Below, in pieces: positions 1 through 8,178 of a stretch of DNA of 64,000 nucleotides (position 1 is the first letter of the stretch; every line of letters begins with the position of its first letter). Source of the DNA: Microlunatus phosphovorus NM-1 (lineage in GTDB: Bacteria > Actinomycetota > Actinomycetes > Propionibacteriales > Propionibacteriaceae); NCBI RefSeq assembly GCF_000270245.1, contig NC_015635.1, positions 4,030,001 to 4,094,000 on the forward strand. Reading direction: 5' to 3'. The notes below the pieces were generated by a model, which ran no database searches, had not been told where the DNA came from, and was given only the letters and a program-made list of their open reading frames with translations. The position numbers and the translations under genes are program-made.

Positions 1-37
1 GCCCGGTCTTCCGCTCATAGCGACGCGCCACCCTCAC
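1..37 (-). CDS. Start of an unidentified gene (partial)
   Basis: A GTG codon at 37 overlaps the TGA of the DUF4913 gene as GTGA, the coupling used throughout this backbone. The frame then stays open to the window edge and reads MRVARRYERKTG. Only about 12 codons are visible, so no family can be assigned. It is called on the overlap alone. Confidence 0.35.
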   Translation of the reverse strand, partial: MRVARRYERKTG

Positions 38-612
38 ACCTCGCCGGTCTCCAGATCGACGCCTGCGAAGAAGGCATCCTCTGCCTCCTGCCGTGCCGCC
101 ACCGTATCGATCACGAACCGTACGAAGTCCTCGTCGCGATCAGTGATCGGTGAGTCCTCGATGGACGGCGCAGGGTCTTCCCCCGGCCAGCTCGTCTGGC
201 GAGTCGGGCGGTCCCGGTCGAGCCGAGTGCCGCAGGCCGCCACCCAATCGCGGAGACGAGCGCGGGTATCGGCGAAGTCGCGATGCCAGCCGAGCGGTGC
301 CGAGCCGTTCTGCTCCGGGTCGTACGCGCACAGCCAGTGCAGGTGCAGTGCCGACAGCTCCCAGAGGAGTTCGGGGTGCCGATGCCAGTAGGGCGGCACG
401 ACACTGGCCGGAAGACCGTAGGTGTGGCGAAGCCAGTCCACCCATCGGTTCAGTTCAAGCAATTCGGCTTCGAGATCGTTGGCGGTCAGCAGGTTCCAGT
501 TCACTGGATGCGGCGGCTCAGGTACGTCGAATCGTGGTGATGCCGGGCCTGCCTCGGGCGGCGCGTCGCCGTGCTCTTGGAAGAACTGATCGCTCATGGT
601 GGCGTCGCTCAC
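34..612 (-). CDS. DUF4913 family protein
   Basis: This 192-residue soluble protein carries the DUF4913 core at about residues 38-130, with LNRWVDWLRHTYGLPASVVPPYWHRHPEL followed in pieces by WELSALHLHW and GSAPLGWHRDF. The N-terminus is acidic and disordered and the C-terminus is acidic. DUF4913 proteins are common next to conjugation genes in actinobacterial ICEs and plasmids, but their role is unknown. The ATG overlaps the ssb stop as ATGA, so the two are translationally coupled and probably made together with the SSB during transfer or replication. Family assignment is confident; function is not inferable from the sequence. Confidence 0.85.
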   Translation of the reverse strand: MSDATMSDQFFQEHGDAPPEAGPASPRFDVPEPPHPVNWNLLTANDLEAELLELNRWVDWLRHTYGLPASVVPPYWHRHPELLWELSALHLHWLCAYDPEQNGSAPLGWHRDFADTRARLRDWVAACGTRLDRDRPTRQTSWPGEDPAPSIEDSPITDRDEDFVRFVIDTVAARQEAEDAFFAGVDLETGEV

Positions 613-1046
613 ATTCCAATGGCGGTCGCGGTGGACGGCGCAGCCTGCTGAGGGGTGGCGAAGGCCGTGGCATCGCGGCCGGAAGCGCGTTCGCTTCGGT
701 CCACCTGGTAGCGGGTTCGGGCCAGGTCGTGACCGATGCGCGTCGCGATGAACTCCTCGCCCTCGTACCGCTGGCCGTCTCGCTCGTAGGAGTAGCCGCG
801 CACCCGTCCGTCGGCGATGATGTTGTCGCCCTTGGCGAGCCGCGCAGCTCCCTGCTCGGCGGCGCCGCGATACGCGATGAGGTCGTGGAAGGTCGTCTCC
901 AACTGCGTGAAGGAGTTGTCGGGCTCCTTGCGGTAGTGCTCTATCCCGACCTTCATGTACAGGCGCGCGTCACCGCGCTCGGTGTAGCTGAGCTGCGGGT
1001 CCGAGGCAACGAAACCGGAGATGGACTGGTGGGTGCGAATGGCCAT
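609..1046 (-). CDS. ssb: Single-stranded DNA-binding protein
   Basis: The 145-residue product has an OB-fold SSB domain (residues 1-110, opening MAIRTHQSISGFVASDPQL and containing FHDLIAYRGAAEQ and GDNIIADGRVRG). A short tail follows that lacks the acidic DDDIPF tip of chromosomal SSBs. It should coat the transferred strand during conjugation. The start is set by AGGAGG seven bases before ATG. A GCGCACCTG box lies 50 bases upstream, at the end of the coupling-protein gene, with a short CCTGA/TCAGG pairing that could mask the ribosome site. The missing acidic tip suggests a plasmid-type SSB with reduced host partner binding. Confidence 0.9.
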   Translation of the reverse strand: MAIRTHQSISGFVASDPQLSYTERGDARLYMKVGIEHYRKEPDNSFTQLETTFHDLIAYRGAAEQGAARLAKGDNIIADGRVRGYSYERDGQRYEGEEFIATRIGHDLARTRYQVDRSERASGRDATAFATPQQAAPSTATAIGM

Positions 1047-1094
1047 GATGGCCTCCTCCTGAACTCGGGCGACCAGCCGTGCGTGGCCGCTGTG

Positions 1095-2903
1095 TCAGGC
1101 AGGTGCGCTCCCGCGCCCAGGTCCGCGCTCAGGAGACGGGACGGCGAGGAGGGCTTCGAGTTCGTCGCGATCACTGCGGAGCTGTGCGGCGTCGGGCCGG
1201 GTCGGCCAGGCGCGGAGGTCGGTGACGATGGGCGGCGCTGAGCGGAGCATCGTTATGCCGGTGCCGAAAGGCAGGGTGCGGATGCGGTCTGGCGGCAGGA
1301 TCGGGACGCGGCGGATCGAGCGCTGGTTGGAGCGGGTGCCGTGGTCGCCGAGGGTCACGCTGTCGGTGTACTCGTCGCGTTCACCGATGAGCGTGGACAG
1401 GTCTTGGAGGTCGCGGCTGTTCGACGCGCCCCCGAGGATGATCTTGACGATGCTGGCGTCCCAGATCGCGCTGGCCTGGTGCTCGCTCCACCGGTCGCGG
1501 GCTTGGGCGAGGGACTGCAAGACCGGCATGGTCGTGATGCCGGTGCCGCCGCCTTCGGCCATGAGCGTCGGAAGGGACGGCAGTGGGGCGAGGTTGCCGA
1601 TCTCGTCGAGTGCGAGCAGCAGTGGCGGGTCGAGCCGGGCTCCGGGTGAGCGGGAGGCGAGTCGTCGGGCGGTTTCGATGAGGTCTTCGACGAACGCTGC
1701 TACCAGCGATGCGGAGGCTCCTGCTCCGGCGCCGGTGGCGAGCAGGTACAGGCTGCCTTGCTCGGTGAGGAAGGTTTCGGGGTCGAAGTGTTCGTTCGGG
1801 CCTGGTGTGACGGCATCGAGTACGCGAGGGTCGGCGAGGGCGGCGAGGGCGAGGGAGACGCCTTGCCAGATGCTGTCGCGGGTCTTGGGGTCGGCGTCGA
1901 TCATCGCGGCCAGTGAGTCGTCCCAGCCCATCGCCGCGTTCGGGTGGGAGTTGAGGATCGCGACGGCCTCGGATGCGGCGCTGGGGTCAAGAGTCCACCT
2001 GAACAGCTCGGCGGGCGGGCGTCCGTCGAGCGCTGCGGCGTGCAGCAGACTCTGGAGTGCGGTGCGGGTCTTGCCTTCCCAGAACCCGCCGGACTCGACC
2101 CCTCCTGCGCTGAGTCCGGTGGCGGCGGCGAGTCCGTTGGCGCGGATCATCGCGGTCAGCGGATCGTCACAGCCGCGAATGGGTGACCAGCGCAGCCCGG
2201 CGGGGATGCCTTCGGCGAGGTGTTGGGGGTCGAACACGGCGACTGGCCCGCCCTTGCGGCGTCGGGCGCGGAGGGTCGCGGTGAGGTTGTCGGGCCTCGT
2301 GCTGGTGGTGACGACTGCGCCGGGTGCGTCGAGGATCGCGTTGATGACGACGTGCAGGCCTTTGCCGGAGCGGGGTGGGCCGATCAGCAGGATCGAGTCC
2401 TCGACCGATGCCCAGATCTTCGTTCCACGGCTGGCACCGAGCAGGTAGCCGACATCCTGCGGTGCTGGCGACGCCAAGGAGGGCCGCAGCGTGGCCGCGC
2501 GGTGAAGCAGTGCCTTCGCGGAGGCTGCGGCCTTGACCTCATGGCTGGTCGCGATCCCCGCGAGTCGGTGCGGGTCGGTCTCTGTCTTCCGCGTGTGGCG
2601 GCGCAGAACGATCCATACCCATACGATCCCGGCGGCGAGCCCACCCAGAAGCGCGGCGCTGACAAGCCAATAGACGACCGGATTGAGCCCGTCGGCACCG
2701 AGCGCGGTCGCCGGATCACCCGGGTCGAACAGCACGCCAAGCCCCGCCGCCGCGCCAGCGTCGGGCTGCGGCGCGCCGGTGAGAAACGCGGCAACACTGC
2801 CAGCGGCGCGGAGGACGAGAGCGATCCCGAACACTCCGATCAGGCCAATCAAGGCGGCGTTGGTGAGTTCGTCGCCCATGCCCCCGGCCTGCCGCTGGTT
2901 CAT
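1095..2903 (-). CDS. TraG/VirD4-type conjugative coupling protein
   Basis: A 602-residue membrane-anchored ATPase that would bring the relaxase-DNA complex to the type IV secretion channel. Two hydrophobic segments lie at about residues 15-40 and 75-100. The cytoplasmic ATPase domain has a Walker A (GPPRSGKG, about residue 178) and a Walker B region (LLLALDEIGNLAPLPSL). A TraM-recognition-like C-terminal region includes WDASIVKIILGGAS. Length and motif order fit the TraG/TraD/VirD4 family. The ATG overlaps the upstream gene as ATGA. A partial second copy of its Walker region survives as a relic at 62.3-62.6 kb. Confidence 0.92.
   Translation of the reverse strand: MNQRQAGGMGDELTNAALIGLIGVFGIALVLRAAGSVAAFLTGAPQPDAGAAAGLGVLFDPGDPATALGADGLNPVVYWLVSAALLGGLAAGIVWVWIVLRRHTRKTETDPHRLAGIATSHEVKAAASAKALLHRAATLRPSLASPAPQDVGYLLGASRGTKIWASVEDSILLIGPPRSGKGLHVVINAILDAPGAVVTTSTRPDNLTATLRARRRKGGPVAVFDPQHLAEGIPAGLRWSPIRGCDDPLTAMIRANGLAAATGLSAGGVESGGFWEGKTRTALQSLLHAAALDGRPPAELFRWTLDPSAASEAVAILNSHPNAAMGWDDSLAAMIDADPKTRDSIWQGVSLALAALADPRVLDAVTPGPNEHFDPETFLTEQGSLYLLATGAGAGASASLVAAFVEDLIETARRLASRSPGARLDPPLLLALDEIGNLAPLPSLPTLMAEGGGTGITTMPVLQSLAQARDRWSEHQASAIWDASIVKIILGGASNSRDLQDLSTLIGERDEYTDSVTLGDHGTRSNQRSIRRVPILPPDRIRTLPFGTGITMLRSAPPIVTDLRAWPTRPDAAQLRSDRDELEALLAVPSPERGPGRGSAPA
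1100..1108 (-). promoter_or_regulatory. GCGCACCTG box upstream of ssb
   Basis: GCGCACCTG is read on the minus strand, overlapping the last codons of the coupling-protein gene and 54 bases before the ssb ATG. It is one of nine copies of the same box before genes in this window. Function unknown. Confidence 0.45.
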
Positions 2904-3448
2904 GTCAGCCGCCGCACCGCGAGCGTGCCCGAGATGCGCCCGAACAGGATCACCTCGTGCGTGCCGTCGGGCAGGTCGTCGAGGTCGACGAGCGTCCGGG
3001 CTTCGCCGGTTCCGGTGGCGTCAGTGTGGGAGACGATCGTCGCGACGGCGACATCCTCGCCGGGCAGGAACCCGTGACCTGTGACCTCAGCCAAGCGCGG
3101 AACCCGGCGAGCGTGGCGACTCCGACGAGTCTCCGGCACAGGCGTCTCAGACGGGGCCGCTGCGCGTCGGGGCTTGCGGGTGCGGAGGATGTCGGTGAAG
3201 ACGCTGCCGTCGCTCTCGCGCACTTCGACTCGGACGGCGATGGTGCGGTCTTTGGTGATGGCATCCATGAGCGGTCCGAACGTCGCCCGCGTCCACGCGC
3301 TCACGTCCGGGGACGCGAAAAGTGTCCCGTCGACCGTGGCAGTGACGGTGCCGTCTGCGGCGACGGTGACGAGGACGTGCGGCAGCTCGACGGGAGCGGT
3401 CGTGTCGTCGTCGTTCGGGGTGGATCGGCGTGGGCTGGTGAGGTTCAT
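2900..3448 (-). CDS. Backbone protein of unknown function
   Basis: A 182-residue soluble protein. Residues 25-90 look like a beta-rich domain (VLVTVAADGTVTATVDGTLF, then a stretch ending AVRVEVRESDGSVFTDILR). A basic linker follows (TRRSRHARRVPR), then a second small beta domain. I recognise no family. It sits directly before the coupling-protein gene with an ATGA overlap, so it probably assists transfer. The start at 3448 is chosen because it overlaps the stop of a 15-codon leader ORF as ATGA. A longer frame from 3823 is open but crosses the intergenic region and has no ribosome site. Confidence 0.75.
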   Translation of the reverse strand: MNLTSPRRSTPNDDDTTAPVELPHVLVTVAADGTVTATVDGTLFASPDVSAWTRATFGPLMDAITKDRTIAVRVEVRESDGSVFTDILRTRKPRRAAAPSETPVPETRRSRHARRVPRLAEVTGHGFLPGEDVAVATIVSHTDATGTGEARTLVDLDDLPDGTHEVILFGRISGTLAVRRLT

Positions 3449-3492
3449 CGGTGGCCTGTCTCTATAGCCGCATCTTCTTGACCGAGGTTCAT
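3445..3492 (-). CDS. Putative 15-residue leader peptide
   Basis: A short frame reads MNLGQEDAAIETGHR and its TGA overlaps the ATG of the next gene (ATGA at 3445-3448). Its own ATG stands exactly six bases after a GCGCACCTG box, the same spacing seen at 24.64, 27.59 and 35.69 kb. This arrangement suggests translational coupling or attenuation. The peptide does not resemble the two 29-residue leaders beyond M-x-L at the start. Confidence 0.4.
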   Translation of the reverse strand: MNLGQEDAAIETGHR

Positions 3493-3498
3493 GTCTCT

Positions 3499-3507
3499 CA
3501 GGTGCGC
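3499..3507 (-). promoter_or_regulatory. GCGCACCTG box before a leader ORF
   Basis: GCGCACCTG is read on the minus strand, followed by six bases (AGAGAC) and then the ATG of the 15-codon leader. Confidence 0.45.
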
Positions 3508-3544
3508 TCCGCCCGCCCGCTGCAACGGACTTACCGCTTGTCGA

Positions 3545-3574
3545 GAATCCTGACGAACCATCATGATTCCTGAC
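3545..3574 (+). repeat. Two near-identical 10-base direct repeats before the integrase
   Basis: GAATCCTGAC (3545-3554) and GATTCCTGAC (3565-3574) are spaced exactly 20 bases apart, about two helical turns. The first lies 78 bases before the integrase GTG. They could be arm or repressor sites for the integrase or the XRE protein of this module. Confidence 0.45.
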
Positions 3575-3622
3575 ACTTTTGCAGTATTCTTGATGCATGG
3601 TCACAATTCGTGAAGCTGCGGA

Positions 3623-4714
3623 GTGATGAAGCTCGCCGCGATGCGGAGCATCGGAACTGCCAGGGGCTGGCGGTCCGAGGAGGACGCTGCCGACTTCGAG
3701 CAGGAGATCATCGACCAGTACGCCCTCGCGATGGCTGCCGCCGGGCTCAGCGACGGCTACATCGCGCAGTCCAGAGCAGTCGTGTTCGAGTTCCGTCACC
3801 ATCTCGACGTCCCGCTGTGGCAAGCAAGGCCCTCCGACGCGGACGCTTTTCTGGCCGGGCTGCGTCGGGCTGGGCTGGCGGTCACGACGCGGGCGAGCAA
3901 GGCTGGCGCGATCGCGCAGTTCTACGACTTTGCCATCGCCCGGTACCAGGGTGACATCAACGCGCTGACCGAGTGGGTGATCGAGCAGCCTATCGACGAG
4001 TACAACCGGCAGTCCGGCTCGTCGCTGGGTAAGGTCCGTGTGCCGCCGTCCGATGCGGAGATCGATCGGCTCTTCGGTGGGTGGGCCGCCTCACTCCAGG
4101 ACGAGCGGCGCTACCTGCCCGCTGCCAGGAACTACTTTGCTGCGTCGCTCTGGCGAAGGGTTGGGGTGCGCATCACGGAGAGCACGAAGCTCGACATCCG
4201 TGACTGGCGGCCCGATCTCGGGGCGCTGGGTAAGCTGCATGTCCGGTTCGGGAAAGGCTCGCGCGGACGAGGGTCGAAGCAGCGTCTGGTGCCTGCGATC
4301 AACGGGGCGGACAAGCTCATCGACTGGTGGCTCGGCGATGTGCGGCATCGGTTCGGCCCTGATTGGGATGACCCGGATGCCCCGATGATCCCGTCCGAGC
4401 GGTTCGATCACGAGCTCGGTCGTTCCTGGCGGGCCAGCGACGATGTGCTCCGGCGAGGCCTGGCCCGAGCGACTGAGCGGTTCCTGCCCGCCTGGGCCGG
4501 AGGACGGATGACACCGCATGTGCTCCGCCATTACTGCGCGTCGTCGCTGTATCTGGCGGGCATGGATTTGAAAGCCCTGCAAGAGCTGCTGGGGCATCAG
4601 TGGCTGGCGACCACGACGCAGTACATCCACGTTCCGGGCGAGCACGTCGAGGACTCGTGGATGCAAGCGAACCAACGGCTGGAAGACCGATTTGAAGGGA
4701 TGACCACGCGATGA
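3623..4714 (+). CDS. Tyrosine recombinase (trio module 1)
   Basis: A 363-residue site-specific recombinase. A SAM-like core-binding domain (about residues 25-120) precedes the catalytic domain, in which the standard residues are visible: R183 (GVRITE), H299-x-x-R302 (HVLRH), H325 (LGH) and nucleophile Y334 (TTQYIH). It is therefore predicted active. The start is a GTG followed by ATG two codons in. It overlaps the XRE gene by ATGA, and that gene in turn overlaps the zinc-ribbon protein, so the three are co-translated. The same order recurs at 30.1-33.2 kb. It probably moves the adjacent arsenic cargo rather than the whole ICE. Confidence 0.92.
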   Translation: MMKLAAMRSIGTARGWRSEEDAADFEQEIIDQYALAMAAAGLSDGYIAQSRAVVFEFRHHLDVPLWQARPSDADAFLAGLRRAGLAVTTRASKAGAIAQFYDFAIARYQGDINALTEWVIEQPIDEYNRQSGSSLGKVRVPPSDAEIDRLFGGWAASLQDERRYLPAARNYFAASLWRRVGVRITESTKLDIRDWRPDLGALGKLHVRFGKGSRGRGSKQRLVPAINGADKLIDWWLGDVRHRFGPDWDDPDAPMIPSERFDHELGRSWRASDDVLRRGLARATERFLPAWAGGRMTPHVLRHYCASSLYLAGMDLKALQELLGHQWLATTTQYIHVPGEHVEDSWMQANQRLEDRFEGMTTR

Positions 4715-5040
4715 AATGGAACCTGCGAGTCCAGGCCGCCGAGCGCGGCATCTGGAAGTCGGCGGAACTGCGGCGGATGCTCGCCGACGCCGGGCTAGAG
4801 ATCAGCCAGGGCAAGATGTCCGGGCTGTGGACGGGCACCCCGACCACGATCCGGCTGGACGATCTCGATGTCATCTGCCATGTCCTCGGTTGCGAGCCGA
4901 CTGATCTTCTCGTGCCCGAGCCCGAGAAAGTCCGAGCCCGCAAGCCCGGCGCCCGTCGGCGGGTAGAAGCGAGTGGGAGCACGAATATGGTCGCGCCCCG
5001 GTTCGGTCCGAAGAACGATCGGCCGGCGCCGCCGCTATGA
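4711..5040 (+). CDS. Small XRE-type helix-turn-helix protein (trio module 1)
   Basis: A 109-residue Cro/C1-like protein. The helix-turn-helix covers residues 18-66 (SAELRRMLADAGLEISQGKM, then IRLDDLDVICHVLGCEPTDLL), followed by a basic, disordered tail. It lies between the tyrosine recombinase and the zinc-ribbon protein with four-base overlaps on both sides. Its counterpart at 31.7-32.1 kb has the same position and the same VICHVLGCEPTDL-like ending of the domain. It may repress the module or act as a DNA-bending or directionality factor, in the place that TnpC occupies in Tn554-type elements. That comparison is by position only. Confidence 0.85.
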   Translation: MKWNLRVQAAERGIWKSAELRRMLADAGLEISQGKMSGLWTGTPTTIRLDDLDVICHVLGCEPTDLLVPEPEKVRARKPGARRRVEASGSTNMVAPRFGPKNDRPAPPL

Positions 5041-6791
5041 GTCCGGCACGCGGCCCGGACGGACCCTTGAGTCCGCCGCTGCCCTGCACTGCGTGCGGGG
5101 TGAAGCCGGCCGCGTGGCTCACACCCCGAATCGACTTCTGCTACGACTGCATCCCCGGCGGCCCGTTCACACCGCCGGCGTGCAGCAAGTGCGGATCGGC
5201 CGAGTATTACAGCCAAGGGCTCTGCGCCCACTGTCACCCCGGCAGCCCCGGCTTCATCGGCTCCTGCCGCGACTGCCTCGCCTGGGGCGTCTACCGGCAA
5301 CGCAACTGGCGGTGCTGGAAGTGCCGCTGGTGGTTCACGCACTACCCGCAGGGCGAGTGCGTCTCCTGCCACCGCGAGGTCACCATCGGTGAGCAGGGCT
5401 ACTGCCGCCTCTGCCTGGAAACCGCCCGCTACCACCAGACGCCTGGTGAACCGCTCGACCTCGACGCGGCCCGCACGTACGGCCAGCAGCTCTTCCTCGC
5501 CTCGATGAACGACTCCCGCCGGCCCGCAGAACTCCGCCTGCCGATGGCGATGAGCATCCGCGAAGCGCTCAAGGTCATCAACACGCCGCCGCCGGTTCCC
5601 GCCAGCTACCAGCCGGTCCTGTTTCATATCGACCCCGACCCCGAACGCCTCCGTCAGCGCTCCAACGAGATCCGGCTGCGCGACATCACCAGCCGTACCG
5701 ACCACTTCCTCTACGCCCGAGCCCGCGAGTACGCCTGGAGCAAGCGACAGACCAACCAGGTCAGGCGCACCCTGAAAGTCCTGCAGCTCGTGTTCCCCGG
5801 CGCGAATCTGCGCTTTCGCGCCTCTGACATCCTCGCGATGCGCAGCTACGACGACGGCAGCAACATCCGCTCCACCATCGAAGTCCTCGAAGACGCCGGG
5901 CTCCTCATCGACGATCGGGTGCCCTCGTTCACCAAGCTCTTCGAACGCAAGACTCACGCCCTTCCTGAGCCGATGCGATCCCAGCTCGAGCTCTGGCGCG
6001 ACATCATGGTCGACGGCTCCAAGACCCCGCCGCGCCGTCAGCCCCGCGACACGATGACCGTCAAAGGCCAGATGTACGGCATCCTCCCCGCGATCACTCG
6101 CTGGGTCGACGACGGGCGCACCAGCCTCGCAGGGATCAGCACCGAAGACATCCTCGCCGCCCTCCCTGACGACCCCTCCCGTCGCCATACGATGCTGCTC
6201 GGCTTCCGCAGTCTGTTCACGATCCTGCGCGGCCGCAAGCAGGTCTTCACCGACCCGACGAATGCGATCCCGCTGCGCGGCCCGCGGCGCAACACACCGC
6301 TGCCAATGGAGCCCACGGCGATCCGCGACGCCCTGGTCAACCCCGACCCCGCAATCGCGTTGGCCGTCTCGCTCGTCGCCTTCCACGCCCTGACCACGCA
6401 GCAGGTCCAGCACATCCAACTCACCGACATCATCGACGGACGTCTGCGAATGCCCGACGTCCGCTTCATCCCGCTCGCGAAACCTGTCCGCGTCCGCCTG
6501 AGCGCGTGGCTCGACCACCGTGCCCAGCGCTGGCCGGAAACGAAGAACCCCTACCTGCTCGTCACCGTCCAGACCGCGCCCCGTCTCTCGCCGCCCGGCC
6601 GGAACTTCCCCTGGAAGAAGGCCGGAGTGACAGCCCAGGCCCTGCGCACCGACCGGATTCTCTATGAAGTCGAGCAGGCCGGCGGCGACGTCAGGCGCAT
6701 CTGCGACCTCTTCGGCATCGGCATCGAGACCGCGCTGCGCTACTCCCACACCGCCACGGGACCGCAGAACATCACGGCCGACAGTGCGTAG
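5037..6791 (+). CDS. Zinc-ribbon protein with a degenerate tyrosine recombinase domain (module 1)
   Basis: A 584-residue protein. Residues 17-126 contain eight CxxC pairs (CTAC, CYDC, CSKC, CAHC, CRDC, CWKC, CVSC, CRLC), enough for four zinc ribbons. Residues 220-310 resemble a core-binding domain. The C-terminus follows the tyrosine recombinase pattern without its key residues: the box that should hold the first arginine reads AFHALTTQQVQHIQL, the HxxR box reads LRTDRI, and only a final tyrosine (about residue 569, ALRYSHT) remains. It is thus probably a non-cleaving partner of the intact recombinase, perhaps reading DNA through its zinc ribbons. The ATG overlaps the XRE stop. A relative of similar design is at 30.1-31.7 kb. 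Confidence 0.75.
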   Translation: MSPARGPDGPLSPPLPCTACGVKPAAWLTPRIDFCYDCIPGGPFTPPACSKCGSAEYYSQGLCAHCHPGSPGFIGSCRDCLAWGVYRQRNWRCWKCRWWFTHYPQGECVSCHREVTIGEQGYCRLCLETARYHQTPGEPLDLDAARTYGQQLFLASMNDSRRPAELRLPMAMSIREALKVINTPPPVPASYQPVLFHIDPDPERLRQRSNEIRLRDITSRTDHFLYARAREYAWSKRQTNQVRRTLKVLQLVFPGANLRFRASDILAMRSYDDGSNIRSTIEVLEDAGLLIDDRVPSFTKLFERKTHALPEPMRSQLELWRDIMVDGSKTPPRRQPRDTMTVKGQMYGILPAITRWVDDGRTSLAGISTEDILAALPDDPSRRHTMLLGFRSLFTILRGRKQVFTDPTNAIPLRGPRRNTPLPMEPTAIRDALVNPDPAIALAVSLVAFHALTTQQVQHIQLTDIIDGRLRMPDVRFIPLAKPVRVRLSAWLDHRAQRWPETKNPYLLVTVQTAPRLSPPGRNFPWKKAGVTAQALRTDRILYEVEQAGGDVRRICDLFGIGIETALRYSHTATGPQNITADSA

Positions 6792-6846
6792 CCGCCCTCG
6801 GAAGATGAACCTTCGGCAAACACCACCCAGATGCGCCTCGCCGACT

Positions 6847-6878
6847 TGCCGCGTGCTTCGAGAAGCGTCAATATAGAT
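6847..6878 (+). promoter_or_regulatory. Promoter and ArsR-like box of the trxB operon
   Basis: TATAGA at 6872-6877 with TTGCCG at 6847-6852 looks like a promoter whose start would fall at or next to the ATG at 6881, so the transcript is probably leaderless. TTCGA-N6-TCAAT (6857-6872) overlaps the -10 and matches, with one mismatch, the ATYGA-N6-TCRAT boxes before the two arsR genes. Confidence 0.5.
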
Positions 6879-6880
6879 AC

Positions 6881-7855
6881 ATGTCGAATCAAGAGGTCGA
6901 GTTGGTCATCGTCGGGTCCGGTCCCGCCGGGTACACCGCGGCGGTCTACGCTGCTCGTGCGGGGCTTGCCCCGGTCGTGATCGCCGGCTCGTTGACCGCG
7001 GGCGGGGCGTTGATGACGACGACCGAGGTGGAGAACTTCCCCGGCTTCGTCGATGGTGTGCAGGGTCCGGAGTTGATGGAGTCGATGCGGGCGCAGGCTG
7101 AACGGTTCGGCGCTCAGATCGTCTACGACGACGCGACCCGCCTCGACCTCGACGGCGACGTGAAGATCATCGAGACCGGTGCCGGGGCCACGTATCGGGC
7201 GCGGGCGGTGGTCCTGGCGATGGGCTCCGCGTACCGCAAGCTCGACCTCCCCGAGGAGGACCGCTTGTCCGGGCACGGAGTGTCCTGGTGCGCGACGTGC
7301 GACGGGTTCTTCTTCCGCGACCAGGAGATCGCCGTGGTCGGCGGCGGAGACTCCGCGATGGAGGAGGCCCTGTTTCTCACCCGGTTCGCGTCGAAAGTGA
7401 CCGTCGTGCACCGCCGGGACGAGTTCCGGGCGTCGAAGATCATGGCGCAGCGCGTGCTGGACGACCCGAAGATCGAGGTCGCCTGGAACAGCGAGGTCGC
7501 CGCGATCCTCGGCGACGAGCAGGTCACCGGGCTCACGCTGCGCGATAGCGTCACTGGGACCGAGCGGAGACTCGACGCGACGGGGGTGTTCGTCGCGGTC
7601 GGGCACGACCCGCGTTCAGATCTCGTGACCGGCCAGGTCGACACCGACGCGGACGGGTACGTGCGGGTCGCGCACCCGTCGACGCGGACGAACCTGGCCG
7701 GGGTGTTCGCGGCCGGGGATCTCGTCGATCACACGTACCGGCAGGCGATCACCGCCGCGGGCACCGGCTGCGCGGCCGCGCAGGACGCCCAGCACTACCT
7801 GTCGAACCTTGCTCCCGCCACCGTTTCCGCACCTGTTCTGGAGGTTTCCGCATGA
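6881..7855 (+). CDS. trxB: Thioredoxin reductase
   Basis: A 324-residue NADPH- and FAD-dependent reductase that regenerates reduced thioredoxin. It has the N-terminal FAD motif [11 protein letters not shown] (residues 11-21), the redox pair C137-A-T-C140, a second Rossmann motif [12 protein letters not shown] and the closing [16 protein letters not shown] site. Normal family length. It begins a five-gene operon (trxB, trxA, acr3, arsR-arsC fusion, arsC). Placing the reductase and thioredoxin here supplies electrons directly to the thioredoxin-dependent arsenate reductases downstream. The trxA ATG overlaps its TGA. Confidence 0.95.
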   Translation: MSNQEVELVIVGSGPAGYTAAVYAARAGLAPVVIAGSLTAGGALMTTTEVENFPGFVDGVQGPELMESMRAQAERFGAQIVYDDATRLDLDGDVKIIETGAGATYRARAVVLAMGSAYRKLDLPEEDRLSGHGVSWCATCDGFFFRDQEIAVVGGGDSAMEEALFLTRFASKVTVVHRRDEFRASKIMAQRVLDDPKIEVAWNSEVAAILGDEQVTGLTLRDSVTGTERRLDATGVFVAVGHDPRSDLVTGQVDTDADGYVRVAHPSTRTNLAGVFAAGDLVDHTYRQAITAAGTGCAAAQDAQHYLSNLAPATVSAPVLEVSA

Positions 7856-8178
7856 GCACCGTCACCCCCGTCACCGACGCCACGTTCCGGGCCGAGGTGC
7901 TCGACTCCGAGCTGCCCGTCGTGGTCGACATCTGGGCGGCCTGGTGCGGGCCATGCAAGGCGATCGCCCCGATCCTGGACCAGCTCGCCGGTGAGTACGC
8001 GGGCCGGGTGAAGATCGTGAAGGTCGATGCCGATCAGAACCCCGAGACCGTGACCGCGGCCGGCGTGACCTCGATCCCGACCCTCGGGTTCTATCGGAAC
8101 GGGGAACGGGTGGACGTGTTGATCGGCGCGCACCCGAAGCCCGTCTACGCGACGAAGATCGAGGAGCTGCTCGCATGA
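7852..8178 (+). CDS. trxA: Thioredoxin
   Basis: A 108-residue thioredoxin with the active site W31-C-G-P-C35 and the conserved cis-proline region TSIPTLGFY. It is a cytoplasmic disulfide reductant, here probably for ArsC. It overlaps trxB upstream and acr3 downstream (both ATGA), indicating tight translational coupling in the arsenic operon. Confidence 0.95.
   Translation: MSTVTPVTDATFRAEVLDSELPVVVDIWAAWCGPCKAIAPILDQLAGEYAGRVKIVKVDADQNPETVTAAGVTSIPTLGFYRNGERVDVLIGAHPKPVYATKIEELLA

Noticed and set aside
4317-6749. 810-codon minus-strand open frame opposite the zinc-ribbon gene
   Set aside because: High GC makes long antisense frames common; its translation is Val/Gly/Asp-rich without domains and lies opposite a gene with clear motifs.
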